From the NCBI GenBank assembly GCA_040219735.1, contig JAVJRX010000050.1: a stretch of DNA of 64,000 bases, one strand, 5' to 3'. Shown here piece after piece: positions 8,133 through 16,527 of this stretch. Source of the DNA: Coleofasciculus sp040219735 (GTDB taxonomy: Bacteria > Cyanobacteriota > Cyanobacteriia > Cyanobacteriales > Coleofasciculaceae). Positions within the stretch are counted from its first letter, which is position 1; each line of letters begins with the position of its first letter. The notes beneath the pieces are model-generated. The model saw only the letters and a list, made by a program, of their open reading frames with translations. It was not told the origin of the DNA and ran no database searches. A program made the translations under genes and the position numbers.

Positions 8133-9302
8133 CTACAACGCTCTAGGGGCAGATACACCCAGTTTCTCTAGGAGCGATCGCAACACCACCTGCGTAACCC
8201 CGATTAACCCTAATCTCGCCTGAGCTAGGGGCAAGTTGTAATTTTTCACATCTCCCCAAATTCGGCAGGATTTGTAAAATTGCTCAAATCCCTGACTTAC
8301 AGTCAATCCTTGTTTAACCCAACGCTGACTATCTGAAGTACTCATCACATCTAACAGATCTAAAAGCTGGACAATCAAATCCCATTCGGCGGGATGGGTT
8401 AAGCGTAGGTGTACCGACTCTCTATCTGACTCTCCTGCATCTTGGAGCCAAGGAATTGGATTTGGGGAAATGATCACCATTGGCAATTGACGGGCGATTG
8501 GCGGGGGATTGGGCGAAGCATTCGCGTTGGGAATTTGGCAGACAACCGATATATCTGGGGCGATTGGCGGGGGATTGGGCGAAGCATTCGCGTTGGGAAT
8601 TTGGCAGACAACCGATATATCTGGGGCGATTGGCGGGGGATTGGGCGAAGCATTCGCGTTGGGAATTTGGCAGACAACCGATATATCTGGGCGCGAATGC
8701 TTCGCCCCTACGAACGTGCCATGGTACGTCTCTACATGATCTTTTACCTGAATTAACCCCTGCTCGTCAGCCAACTGCAAAAGCGAACAGCAACGGGCGT
8801 GAACATATTGAATGGGAAAAATCTTGTCAGAATCCGGCTGATTTTGTCCGAGTTTTTCTCTATCCCCGGCTCCCCCTTTTTCCTGAAATTTCTGTTTTAA
8901 ATAATGTCTGGGAACAGAAGGAAAGGGGGGTATTTTAAACCACTCTTGTAAGTAGGTGGCTAAGGCGCGATCGCTGAGTCGGAAAAGAATCCAGCCAGGA
9001 GGCAATACTTCAACCGTAAAATCTATAGCAATCGCGTCACCAGACTCTTGAGAAAGCGTTAGCAAGGCGACGGTGAGCTGACGGGCAATGTCTAAGGGAG
9101 TCTGTTGCCAAGGTGAAGATAACTTGAGTGCGATCGCAGACCGATAGCATACATAATTAGGAGTAGAGAAACGGTATAAGGGTATGGTTTGGGGCGTTAA
9201 CTCAGCATCAGTGGATAAAGTGCCTACTCTGCCAATTGCCTGCCAAAGCTGTTGTTGCAACTGAGATTTAATACTCATATTGTTACTAAATGCTTTCACC
9301 AT
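8133..9302 (-). CDS. DALR anticodon-binding domain protein with in-frame repeat insertion
   Basis: The 389-residue protein resembles the C-terminal anticodon-binding (DALR) part of arginyl-tRNA synthetase, without a catalytic domain. The N-terminal half (about 1-190) includes YVCYRSAIALKL and RCCSLLQLADEQ. The C-terminal end LPLAQARLGLIGVTQVVLRSLLEKLGV is typical of the DALR helix bundle. Residues about 198-270 are foreign-looking: KHSRPDISVVCQIPNANASP and three perfect 22-residue repeats encoded by 66-bp DNA repeats. This segment lies within a palindromic repeat element that elsewhere is intergenic (compare 59333-59405). The function of stand-alone DALR proteins in cyanobacteria is unknown. 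The insertion keeps the frame and probably forms a disordered loop. Confidence 0.75.
   Translation of the reverse strand: MVKAFSNNMSIKSQLQQQLWQAIGRVGTLSTDAELTPQTIPLYRFSTPNYVCYRSAIALKLSSPWQQTPLDIARQLTVALLTLSQESGDAIAIDFTVEVLPPGWILFRLSDRALATYLQEWFKIPPFPSVPRHYLKQKFQEKGGAGDREKLGQNQPDSDKIFPIQYVHARCCSLLQLADEQGLIQVKDHVETYHGTFVGAKHSRPDISVVCQIPNANASPNPPPIAPDISVVCQIPNANASPNPPPIAPDISVVCQIPNANASPNPPPIARQLPMVIISPNPIPWLQDAGESDRESVHLRLTHPAEWDLIVQLLDLLDVMSTSDSQRWVKQGLTVSQGFEQFYKSCRIWGDVKNYNLPLAQARLGLIGVTQVVLRSLLEKLGVSAPRAL
8494..8691. repeat. Three identical 66-bp tandem repeats inside a coding region
   Basis: Units start at 8494, 8560 and 8626, each GCGATTGGCGGGGGATTGGG followed by 46 more identical bases. 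The array is flanked on the right by GCGAATGCTTCGCCCCTAC, the arm of a dispersed palindromic element, and each unit carries the inverse motif GCGAAGCATTCGCG. There are no spacers, so it is not a CRISPR. Identity of the units indicates a recent expansion. Confidence 0.9.
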
Positions 9303-9376
9303 GAAAACTCTATAGTTAGATGTATTTTTAACTACTGTAAAATTAACAATAACTTGGTCTCCATCTTGACGGAGCT

Positions 9377-10084
9377 ATGAATTTACCACCCTCCACATCA
9401 GAAGCATCTCGCTCGTTCTTAACCTGGCAACGTATTCTGGATTGGGCACAGGAACACTACCGCGATCGAACGTTTAGCAAAGATGAGCTAATCCCGACTC
9501 GTTCGGGATTGCTGTATCTCGTGCAGCGAGGAGCAGTACGTTTAGTGGGTACAACTCAAATCAGCACAAGTCACTCCACAGATGAATCATTGTCCCACAT
9601 CCAACAAGAAGCCTTTTTAGGATTTGTCGGTGCAGGTCAGCCTTTTGAAATTGTGGCACAATCACCCTTTACCCTGTCCGCCTACTCCCATGTTGAGCAA
9701 ACCTCAGTCCTCTGGATGTATTGGCATGATCTAGACAATTGGCCCCACTTCCGGCGTGAGGTGTTGAATGCGTTCCGCTATCAACATCAGCGTAAACTCC
9801 TATGGTTGAGTATCTTGGGACAACGCAAAACCATTGATCGCCTTTTCGGATTACTGACTCTGATGATTGAAGAATTTGGCGAACCGACACCCGATGGCTA
9901 TTGTCTGCCATTTCCTTTAACTCACGCCCAAATTAGCAGTGCAATTGGTTCAACTCGTGTCACCGTGACTCGCTTAATGGGAAGGTTACGCAAAAAGGGA
10001 CTGATTAGCACCTACGGGGATAATTTAATTTGCTTACCCATGCAATCTGTTGATTTTAATAACGATAGTTCAAAATCAAGCTAA
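9377..10084 (+). CDS. Crp/Fnr family transcriptional regulator
   Basis: The 235-residue protein has an N-terminal cyclic-nucleotide-binding-like beta-roll (about 20-140) and a C-terminal winged helix (about 150-225). The recognition region LTHAQISSAIGSTRVTVTRLMGRLRKKGLI (about 178-207) is a classical Crp helix-turn-helix. The usual cAMP-pocket signature (FGE-x-RxA) is not evident, so the ligand may differ or be absent. GGAG lies just before the ATG. It is divergent from the DALR gene, sharing a roughly 75-bp intergenic region. The targets are unknown. Confidence 0.85.
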   Translation: MNLPPSTSEASRSFLTWQRILDWAQEHYRDRTFSKDELIPTRSGLLYLVQRGAVRLVGTTQISTSHSTDESLSHIQQEAFLGFVGAGQPFEIVAQSPFTLSAYSHVEQTSVLWMYWHDLDNWPHFRREVLNAFRYQHQRKLLWLSILGQRKTIDRLFGLLTLMIEEFGEPTPDGYCLPFPLTHAQISSAIGSTRVTVTRLMGRLRKKGLISTYGDNLICLPMQSVDFNNDSSKSS

Positions 10085-10128
10085 TCGGTTATTTGTTATC
10101 ATATCAAACCTAGATAGTTGAGGATAGA

Positions 10129-10671
10129 GTGATGGTCATAGCAGCGAATGTAACTGATAATATTTCTCTAGATGACTTTATGGCTAATCCTCCCGATCAT
10201 ACAGAGTGGGTGGATGGACAATTGATTGAGACAACGGGAATGACGATAAAACATAGTCGAATTCAATCGAGGTTGGATGGTTACTGGAGAAATTACATCA
10301 GCGAGTCGGGACAAGGCGGTGAACCACTCGTAGAACTTCCTTGTCGCACATTGCATCAGGGGCGTCGTCCAGATGTTTCTTATTTAACGTCCCAATTGTT
10401 AGATCAGTATGGAGATGTGGCTGTATTACCCCAAAGCCCCCCTCTGATTGCCGAAATTGCCTCACCCACAGATACAGCCGAGGACTTATTTGCCAAGGCG
10501 ACGGAGTATTTAGAGTCAGGTTGTCAAGAAGTTTGGTTAGTGTTTCCTGAGACTCGTTGGATTTTGGTGATCACTCAGAATCAAACATTAGCATTTCGTT
10601 CCGGTGATGTGGTGAGTACGCAGGTTGTTCTAACCGGCTTTAGCATAGCCGTTGATGAGTTGTTTGCATAA
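10129..10671 (+). CDS. Uma2 family (DUF820) putative restriction endonuclease
   Basis: The 180-residue protein shows the Uma2 pattern: LDDFMANPPDHTEWVDGQLIE at the N-terminus, an RRPDVSYL segment (about 77-84), PPLIAEIASPTDTAEDL with the Asp/Glu of the PD-(D/E)XK core (about 104-120), and GCQEVWLVFPETRWI. These proteins are extremely numerous in cyanobacteria, and their cellular role is not established. The next gene, an AAA ATPase, follows within about 55 bp on the same strand, so co-transcription is likely. Confidence 0.88.
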   Translation: MMVIAANVTDNISLDDFMANPPDHTEWVDGQLIETTGMTIKHSRIQSRLDGYWRNYISESGQGGEPLVELPCRTLHQGRRPDVSYLTSQLLDQYGDVAVLPQSPPLIAEIASPTDTAEDLFAKATEYLESGCQEVWLVFPETRWILVITQNQTLAFRSGDVVSTQVVLTGFSIAVDELFA

Positions 10672-10725
10672 AGTTTGTAGTTGCGCTGTCTTCATTCCTG
10701 CAAACCTAAACCTGAGAACCAGTCC

Positions 10726-12084
10726 ATGAAAATAAGTAAAATAATTGTCAAGGGCTTTCAACAGTTCAATAATTTCCAGTTAGATTTGGTAAACCCCAAG
10801 ACAGGTAAACCACTAGATAAAATATGCTTGATTGGTACAAATGGAACGGGAAAAACAACGATTTTGGAGAAAATAATCCACTTATTAAATGAGTCTAATG
10901 GTTATGGAAATCAGCCAAAGCAACTGAAAAACCTGCCATTATTCGCTGTAAAATTTTCTGCCTCGTCTGGAGATTTTTTTGCTTGTCATCCTCCCTATAG
11001 CGGTTCTGATAGTTATGGTGCTCCAATAGTCTACTATAATGCTGACGTCGAACAGACTGACGAATGGCATCGGTTTGTCACTGATCCAACCCAAAAAGTC
11101 GTACCACCGGACTTCTGCATACAACACTACATTTCCAGTCAGCCCGTTCCCTCGCTTACCAACAAGAAAGATTTAATTATTCATGTACCAGCCGATCGGT
11201 CATTGCTTTTACAGAAAGGAGATTTACCTGTAACAACACTTGACGAAGCTTTAAAGCTATTCCAAAATTTTCCAGTTTATCACTTTATATCTATGGAAAA
11301 TGCCGGAGAGTTTTGGAAACTATTAATTTATCTGGTTAAAAAACGGGAAAGTGATTACCTAGATCATTTAAAGCAACCTAAAAATAGAAAGAAAACGATT
11401 GAAGAGGTTGAGGCGGAATTTAAAAAAAATAATCCAGAGATTCTCCAAGAAATTGGCAACTTATGGAATCGAATACTAGACAAGCCAGGACTAAAATTCG
11501 ATATTGAAGAAGCAGGAATTCCTGTACAACTCAACGAAAATCTTCAGGCGTATGTGAAAGTTAAGAGTTCCGGGCAACCCTTACCCTACAACAGCCTCAG
11601 TAGTGGGATTCGTAACTACATCTTCAAGTTAGGGCATATTAAAACATTGTACTTCCAACGTCAGATAGAGCGAGGTTTTCTATTGGTTGATGAACCCGAA
11701 AATAGTTTATATCCGGATCTGCTTTATGACCTAATTGAGCAATATCTCTCAATTATCCAAAACACACAGTTCTTTGTCGCTACCCATAATCCAATTATCG
11801 CCGCTCAGTTTGAACCTTATGAGCGAATCCACCTGGATTTTGATGAGCAAGGGTTTGTCAGGGCGACACCGGGCGTTACTCCGATTGGAGATGACCCCAA
11901 TGATTTGTTAATTAAAGATTTTCATGTACGCAGCATCTACGGAAAACAAGGACTACAAAAATGGGAACGATTTCTGGAACTACAGCGATTAATTCACTCA
12001 ACTAGCGACATAAATCGCCAACAGGAGTTGATTACTGAATATCTAGAAATCGGAAACGCCTATAACTTTGATCCATCCAAATGA
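10726..12084 (+). CDS. AAA family ATPase (SMC/RecF-like ABC ATPase fold)
   Basis: The start is placed at the ATG giving MKISKIIVKGFQQF. An upstream TTG at 10681 lies in a segment (GTAGTTGCGCTGTCTTC) repeated in inverse near 2909-2925, so it is unlikely. The protein has about 452 residues. It has Walker A GTNGTGKTT (about 37-45), the ABC-type signature region YNSLSSGIRNYI (about 285-297), Walker B FLLVDEPENSLYP (about 315-327), and the H-loop FFVATHNPIIAAQ (about 345-357). No TOPRIM or nuclease domain follows. Such compact overcoming-lysogenization-like ATPases often act with a nuclease partner in defence; the Uma2 gene just upstream is a candidate, which is inference. Codon use is more AT-rich than that of neighbouring genes, consistent with transfer. 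Confidence 0.82.
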   Translation: MKISKIIVKGFQQFNNFQLDLVNPKTGKPLDKICLIGTNGTGKTTILEKIIHLLNESNGYGNQPKQLKNLPLFAVKFSASSGDFFACHPPYSGSDSYGAPIVYYNADVEQTDEWHRFVTDPTQKVVPPDFCIQHYISSQPVPSLTNKKDLIIHVPADRSLLLQKGDLPVTTLDEALKLFQNFPVYHFISMENAGEFWKLLIYLVKKRESDYLDHLKQPKNRKKTIEEVEAEFKKNNPEILQEIGNLWNRILDKPGLKFDIEEAGIPVQLNENLQAYVKVKSSGQPLPYNSLSSGIRNYIFKLGHIKTLYFQRQIERGFLLVDEPENSLYPDLLYDLIEQYLSIIQNTQFFVATHNPIIAAQFEPYERIHLDFDEQGFVRATPGVTPIGDDPNDLLIKDFHVRSIYGKQGLQKWERFLELQRLIHSTSDINRQQELITEYLEIGNAYNFDPSK

Positions 12085-12143
12085 GATATCTGAGAAAGTC
12101 GGCGCAGTCAAAGATAATTTCTAATCAGTGGCAGTATTCAAAT

Positions 12144-12275
12144 GGCTCTCCCGTACCTAGGGTGATAAGCAAACCTGATTATTCTTGGAAACTTTGTGGG
12201 GCAAGACTTTCAAAACAATGTTTTTAGGGAAGCTATCACTAATATAGGCTTTTCCACCACAAGTACGGGAGAGCC
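12144..12275. repeat. MITE-like element with 13-bp terminal inverted repeats
   Basis: GGCTCTCCCGTAC at 12144-12156 is inverted exactly as GTACGGGAGAGCC at 12263-12275, bounding a 132-bp AT-rich segment without coding potential. The right end lies 4 bases from the stop codon of the PstS-like gene. No clear target duplication is visible. It looks like a non-autonomous derivative of a transposon not present in the window. Confidence 0.7.
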
Positions 12276-12279
12276 CAAC

Positions 12280-13230
12280 TTACTGGTTAGTCGCCGCGAT
12301 CGCGCCTTGTCCTTGGGGTGAGGCGACATAACCCAGAAAGGCTTGCACCTGAGGAGTTGCAGGCTGTTTGTAGACGTAGTAAAGTTCTCGTTGATAGGGA
12401 TAATTCGCCGCTTGGGGGGTTAACCCATCGACGGGTACAATTTGCACCGTTTGTTGATCCGCAACCTGGCTATATGTGGCATAACTAATTCCATTGCTAC
12501 CCAAGTCTCGCAAAATAGGAGTGGTTGCATCCCGTTGCATTGTGACAATGTTAGACGTTTGACCAAATCCTCCACCGTTAAGTACCAGTTCTTGAAACGC
12601 CTGACGAGTTCCGCTAACAGTCGGGCGATTAATCACGCGAATTTGCTCTGAATCACCACCGACTTGTGACCAATTGGTAATCTGTCCTTGAAAAATTTGC
12701 TGAACTTGCGCCTGAGTTAAGCCTCGTTGAAAAAGATTTTGCTCACCTATCACGATCGCGATCGCATCCTTCGTTACAGGTACAGCCATTAAGCCTTGGG
12801 ACTGTTCTTGGGGTGTCAAGGGACGAGAAATTGCTGCGATATCTGCACTTGCGGTTAAAATCGCCAGAATTCCCTTATCTGAACCCTCGGCTTTGGTTTC
12901 CACAACTGTCCCAGGAAACTGCTGTTCAAAACTTTGTTTCAAGGCTTGATTAATTTGCACCATACTGGTAGAACCCGCTATCCTGACAGTTGTGCCAGTG
13001 GGAACAGTTTGAGGTGGTGCAAAAGCACTGTTGGGATCTGCGGTTGGAGTTCCAGGATTGGCAGGTTGAGTGGGTGGGGATGGATTTTGAGCTGGGTTAT
13101 TTTCACCTCCTGTCAATACACCTAGATTTGTGCCAGATTGACGGGTAAACCACCAAAAACCACCCGCTAATATTAAAACTGTAATTACAAGAGCAGCAAT
13201 GAGTGTTCCCGTTTCGTTCTTCTGCGACAT
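12280..13230 (-). CDS. PstS-like phosphate ABC transporter substrate-binding protein, membrane-anchored
   Basis: The 316-residue protein has an N-terminal membrane helix (about residues 9-28, LIAALVITVLILAGGFWWF). A Pro/Asn-rich linker runs to about 80, followed by a PBP-like domain. The domain opens with VRIAGSTSMVQINQALKQSF, the family phosphate-binding start (GSTS). It continues with TKAEGSDKGI, AAISRPLTPQE, INRPTVSGTRQAF and GSNGISYATY, all characteristic of PstS/SphX-type proteins. The lack of a lipobox and the uncleaved anchor suggest the protein stays tethered at the outer face of the plasma membrane. No pstC/A/B genes adjoin, so a sensory or auxiliary role is as likely as transport. 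Confidence 0.82.
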   Translation of the reverse strand: MSQKNETGTLIAALVITVLILAGGFWWFTRQSGTNLGVLTGGENNPAQNPSPPTQPANPGTPTADPNSAFAPPQTVPTGTTVRIAGSTSMVQINQALKQSFEQQFPGTVVETKAEGSDKGILAILTASADIAAISRPLTPQEQSQGLMAVPVTKDAIAIVIGEQNLFQRGLTQAQVQQIFQGQITNWSQVGGDSEQIRVINRPTVSGTRQAFQELVLNGGGFGQTSNIVTMQRDATTPILRDLGSNGISYATYSQVADQQTVQIVPVDGLTPQAANYPYQRELYYVYKQPATPQVQAFLGYVASPQGQGAIAATNQ

Positions 13231-13444
13231 AATTAATTAATAGACGGATTTAGGGCTTATACTGTTTCTCTTCAATCGTGCAACGAATATACCCCCTGAT
13301 CAAGGGGGGACTACAGTTCGGTCTGATCTGGCGCAACATCATGGAGAATTGGTATTCCAATTTTAACAAAATCAGCCGTTAAGTAGATGTCATTGGTAAT
13401 GATAACTGTTTAGACAGACATAATATGAAAATTCTCTTAAGGTC

Positions 13445-13573
13445 GGGGCGGGTTTAGTTACTTATGGGTGCAAAAGAAAAGATAGGAGTGAAACCCGCCC
13501 CTACACAGGCGTTTGCTTATGGCGGGTTTAGTTACTTATGGATGCAAAACAAAAGATAGGAATGGAATCCGCC
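13445..13573. repeat. Two adjacent copies of the GGGGCGGGTTT inverted-repeat element
   Basis: Copy one (13445-13501) begins GGGGCGGGTTTAGTTAC and ends AAACCCGCCCC. Copy two (13521-13573) begins GGCGGGTTTAGTTAC and ends ATCCGCC. The interiors share TTATGG(G/A)TGCAAAA. Related copies are at 34139, 51420 and 59874. Together they fill most of the 13231-13577 spacer, where no gene is seen. Confidence 0.8.
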
Positions 13574-13577
13574 TGAG

Positions 13578-16223
13578 TTAAACCCAATTGCCAACTAACA
13601 CAAAAGGCGTCCAGAAATAGGGATGCTTGCGATATTTTGGATCTTGTAAAATCAAGAGTTGAGCGCGACGCAGGGCTTCAGCTTTACTCACTTTATCCTG
13701 GGTGAGTACCTGGTAAAATTTCACCATCAGATCCGCTGTCGTCTCATCATCCACTAACCATAACGTCGCGATGGTACTGCGAGCCCCCGCCCTCACGGCG
13801 ACACCCGCTAATCCTAACGCGGCTCGATCATCGCCTTTGGCGGTTTCGCACGCACTAAGTACGAGTAATTCAATGGGATTGGTTTGACGCAGATCTGTAG
13901 TTTTGAGTAAAGAACTCAATTCATTCACATTTAGCCGATCATCCCAGGTAATAATAAAGGTTCCCTCAGCCTCTGAACTAAATTGACCGTGGGTGGCGAG
14001 ATGAACGACGGGAAATGAGACATTCGCGATCGCATCTTTCAACGTGGATTTGGTAAACTCCTGATTGAGTAACAATTTCCCTGACATCAACGATTGAATT
14101 TGCTGGAGTTCGGTTTTGACATTAGGAAGGGCACTAAAGTCTTGGCGGGATTCGGAGAGTCCAGCAGTTAAAACTTCAAGCCGTTGTTCGGTAAGGGGTG
14201 TGGACTCTAACAACTCTAACCCTGGAGTCAGCGCGATCGCATAATTTTGCAGTAAGTAGTTATCACCGTCGTGCAGCGCCCCCATGGGGATATTCCGCAG
14301 GGTACCATTCAACACAAAGACTAAGGTTTTTACCTCACTTGTGGCTAAATCAGCAGCGGCGGGTTGAATAATCCAGTCATAGACTTTTCGGGCGAGGGGG
14401 AGAAATCTTAAACTGGTACGCTCAGGTAATGCTTGACGTAAATCCTCTAATGTGCTTTCTAATTCAGTTTGGGACACGAAGGTGGTATATCGGTGCAAGG
14501 GTTGATTGGGCAAATGGACAATTGTTTCCAAGCGATTGGAGAGGATAATCGGGTAAAGTACGGCAGCTTGTTGGTCAATCGTATCAATTTGTACAGGCTG
14601 GGCAGTGATACAATCGGCTTGAAAGAAGTTATCCAATTCCGCGATTTGGAGTAATTCAATCACCTGACGGGCTTGTTCGAGTCGTTCTGAACTAATTTGC
14701 GTATTATCTTCGGGTAGTAGCAGTTCGACTAACTCCCGGTAGATGGGTTCAACCTGTTCACGAAAGGAATACTGAACATTAGAATTAACGGCGACTAAAT
14801 CACTACGCAGGGATTGAAGGGTATCCACCGCCCCTTGGTACGCCGCAATTGCCCCTTGGATATCGCCCTGCTGTTTGAGTAAGCGCCCTAGTTGCCATTG
14901 CCAAGGATACAGACTATCCCAGGCTTCAATGGCTTGGGTTTTAATTAAGGCTTGTTGGGTTAAATCTTGGGCTTGTTGCAGTTGATTGGTTTGTTCGTAC
15001 AGATGTCCCAGAGTTCCCAATGCATAAGCGTGGAGGCGTTGACTTCCCAGGGTTTCCGCCTGCTGGATAGCGGTGGTGAGGATTTGGGCGATTTCTGGGT
15101 GTAGAGACGTTGCTAATTTAATCAGACTTTCGCCAAAGTTAATCTGAAATGTAATCCCTTGCTCTGAAATGGGTAAGCGGTTGAGTTGGCTTTGGATTTG
15201 GGGGATTAAGGTTTGCGCTTGTTGGCGATTTCCGGTTTCGATAAGTAAGCTGAGTTGATTGAGTTTTGCCCCTAATTCGATAAGGGGAGAAGGGGCTTGG
15301 GTTATCGCTTGTTGATAGAAATCGAGGGCGGCTTCAATTTGCTGCTGTTGACGGGCGGTATTGGCAAGGCTAAGCAGGGCGGCGCTAATATCGGGGGGGG
15401 ATTCTAACTGGCGGGCAATTTGTAAACTTTCTGCTAGTACCTGACGGGCTTGAGGCAAGTCGTCTACAAATTGTAACACCTCACCGAGCGATCGCAAGCC
15501 GATGGCTTTGGTGAGTGAATCGGGCTGATTGTCGAGGGTTTGTCTAACTTGCTTGAGTAAGGCTAATGCCCGTCGATGCAATCCTAGAACTTGCATCGCT
15601 TGCGCCTGGTTAATTTGGCTTTTTATTTTACCTGTTTTATCCCCTAACTGATTGTACAGGGCGGTAGCTTGCTTCCAGGTGGCTAAGGCTTGTTCGGCTT
15701 GTCCCTGATGCAGTTGTAAACGCCCCTGAATATTGAGGCTTTGGGCTAGTACGTTTAGGTGATGGGTAGAAACGTCGCGGTTTGCTTTAGTTTGCAGCAG
15801 GGTTAAACTCTGGGAAATGGCGTCGTTTGCCTGGGACCATAATCCAAGTTGCTGATAGGCTAAGGAGAGATTACTCAGGACTGTGGCTTGCTTAATTGTT
15901 TCGCCTTGGGTTTGATAAGCTTGGGCAGCTTTTTGGAGAAATTCTACAGCATCAGTATATTGTCCTGTTTCGTAAAAAGTTCTGCCTTGTTTCACCCAAT
16001 CTGCGGGGGAAGGATTAACGGTTGTTGTCTCGATTGCGGCTGTTTGGGGTTCTTTTTGTCCTATTCCTGTTGCTGATACAGGGGAAATGACAATACATAA
16101 AATGGCGGTGAGGATTCCTAATAGTAGCCATGAGATACCCCATTTTTTGGCGCTAAAGCGCTGACTACGAACCCTGGCGCTAAAGCGCTTACTACGAACA
16201 GGCAGATGCCATTTGTTTCTCAT
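13578..16223 (-). CDS. TPR-CHAT domain protein, membrane-anchored or exported
   Basis: The 881-residue protein has a membrane segment near residues 31-50 (WLLLGILTAILCIVISPVSA, possibly a signal peptide). A long TPR array occupies about 70-480 and a C-terminal CHAT domain about 560-880. The CHAT caspase-like dyad is intact: His in VVHLATHGQFSS (about 744) and Cys in LVLSACETAKGDD (about 791). It ends with the family motif KHPYFWTPFVLVGNW. In cyanobacteria such proteins often neighbour large haemagglutinin-like secreted proteins, as here (16528-20328, same strand). The first 25 residues before the hydrophobic segment come from a duplicated palindromic repeat (SKRFSARVRSQRFSAK), so the true start may be further in. 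The function is unproven; regulated proteolysis at the cell surface is an inference. Confidence 0.85.
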   Translation of the reverse strand: MRNKWHLPVRSKRFSARVRSQRFSAKKWGISWLLLGILTAILCIVISPVSATGIGQKEPQTAAIETTTVNPSPADWVKQGRTFYETGQYTDAVEFLQKAAQAYQTQGETIKQATVLSNLSLAYQQLGLWSQANDAISQSLTLLQTKANRDVSTHHLNVLAQSLNIQGRLQLHQGQAEQALATWKQATALYNQLGDKTGKIKSQINQAQAMQVLGLHRRALALLKQVRQTLDNQPDSLTKAIGLRSLGEVLQFVDDLPQARQVLAESLQIARQLESPPDISAALLSLANTARQQQQIEAALDFYQQAITQAPSPLIELGAKLNQLSLLIETGNRQQAQTLIPQIQSQLNRLPISEQGITFQINFGESLIKLATSLHPEIAQILTTAIQQAETLGSQRLHAYALGTLGHLYEQTNQLQQAQDLTQQALIKTQAIEAWDSLYPWQWQLGRLLKQQGDIQGAIAAYQGAVDTLQSLRSDLVAVNSNVQYSFREQVEPIYRELVELLLPEDNTQISSERLEQARQVIELLQIAELDNFFQADCITAQPVQIDTIDQQAAVLYPIILSNRLETIVHLPNQPLHRYTTFVSQTELESTLEDLRQALPERTSLRFLPLARKVYDWIIQPAAADLATSEVKTLVFVLNGTLRNIPMGALHDGDNYLLQNYAIALTPGLELLESTPLTEQRLEVLTAGLSESRQDFSALPNVKTELQQIQSLMSGKLLLNQEFTKSTLKDAIANVSFPVVHLATHGQFSSEAEGTFIITWDDRLNVNELSSLLKTTDLRQTNPIELLVLSACETAKGDDRAALGLAGVAVRAGARSTIATLWLVDDETTADLMVKFYQVLTQDKVSKAEALRRAQLLILQDPKYRKHPYFWTPFVLVGNWV
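16141..16205. repeat. Duplicated palindromic repeat at the CHAT gene start
   Basis: GGCGCTAAAGCGCT occurs twice (about 16148 and 16174), each followed by (G/T)ACTACGAAC. The unit AGCGCTTTAGCGC is itself palindromic. It is translated as two Ser-(K/Q)-R-F-S-A repeats at the N-terminus of the CHAT protein. Confidence 0.75.
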
Positions 16224-16401
16224 ACTATTTCATCCCAACAAGATTGCATTGTAGGGGCACGACAATGCCGTGCCCTTATATCATGTCCGTCTAATACCGA
16301 ATCCGATGAAATCATCCCCTTTTAAACTTGGCTAATTTTTCCTTCTATCCCTTGGAGTCTTGTTTAATACCAAGTTGCATTCAAAGATATACCTTTCTCT
16401 C

Positions 16402-16466
16402 CCCCTGCTTCCCCTGCTTCCCCTGCTTCCCCTGCCTCCCCTGCTTCCCCTGCCTCCCCTGCTTTT
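16402..16466. repeat. CCCCTGCTT minisatellite
   Basis: About seven imperfect 9-bp units (CCCCTGCTT or CCCCTGCCT) lie in the 16224-16527 spacer between the CHAT and haemagglutinin genes. A similar pyrimidine-rich tract is at 46660-46730, and a short one at 22230-22252. The ORF that reads through it has low-complexity Cys/Pro content and is not a gene. The rest of the spacer shows nothing. Confidence 0.85.
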
Positions 16467-16527
16467 CCTATCTACTATGTTTGAGCGCAACTCGGTATAA
16501 CTTTCCCATTCCCTGTTCCCTCTCTAT

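Noticed and set aside
8442..8938. Plus-strand frames over the 66-bp repeats, and a possible CRISPR
   Set aside because: The frames are antisense shadows of the DALR gene. Repeats are directly adjacent with no spacers and carry no CRISPR features.
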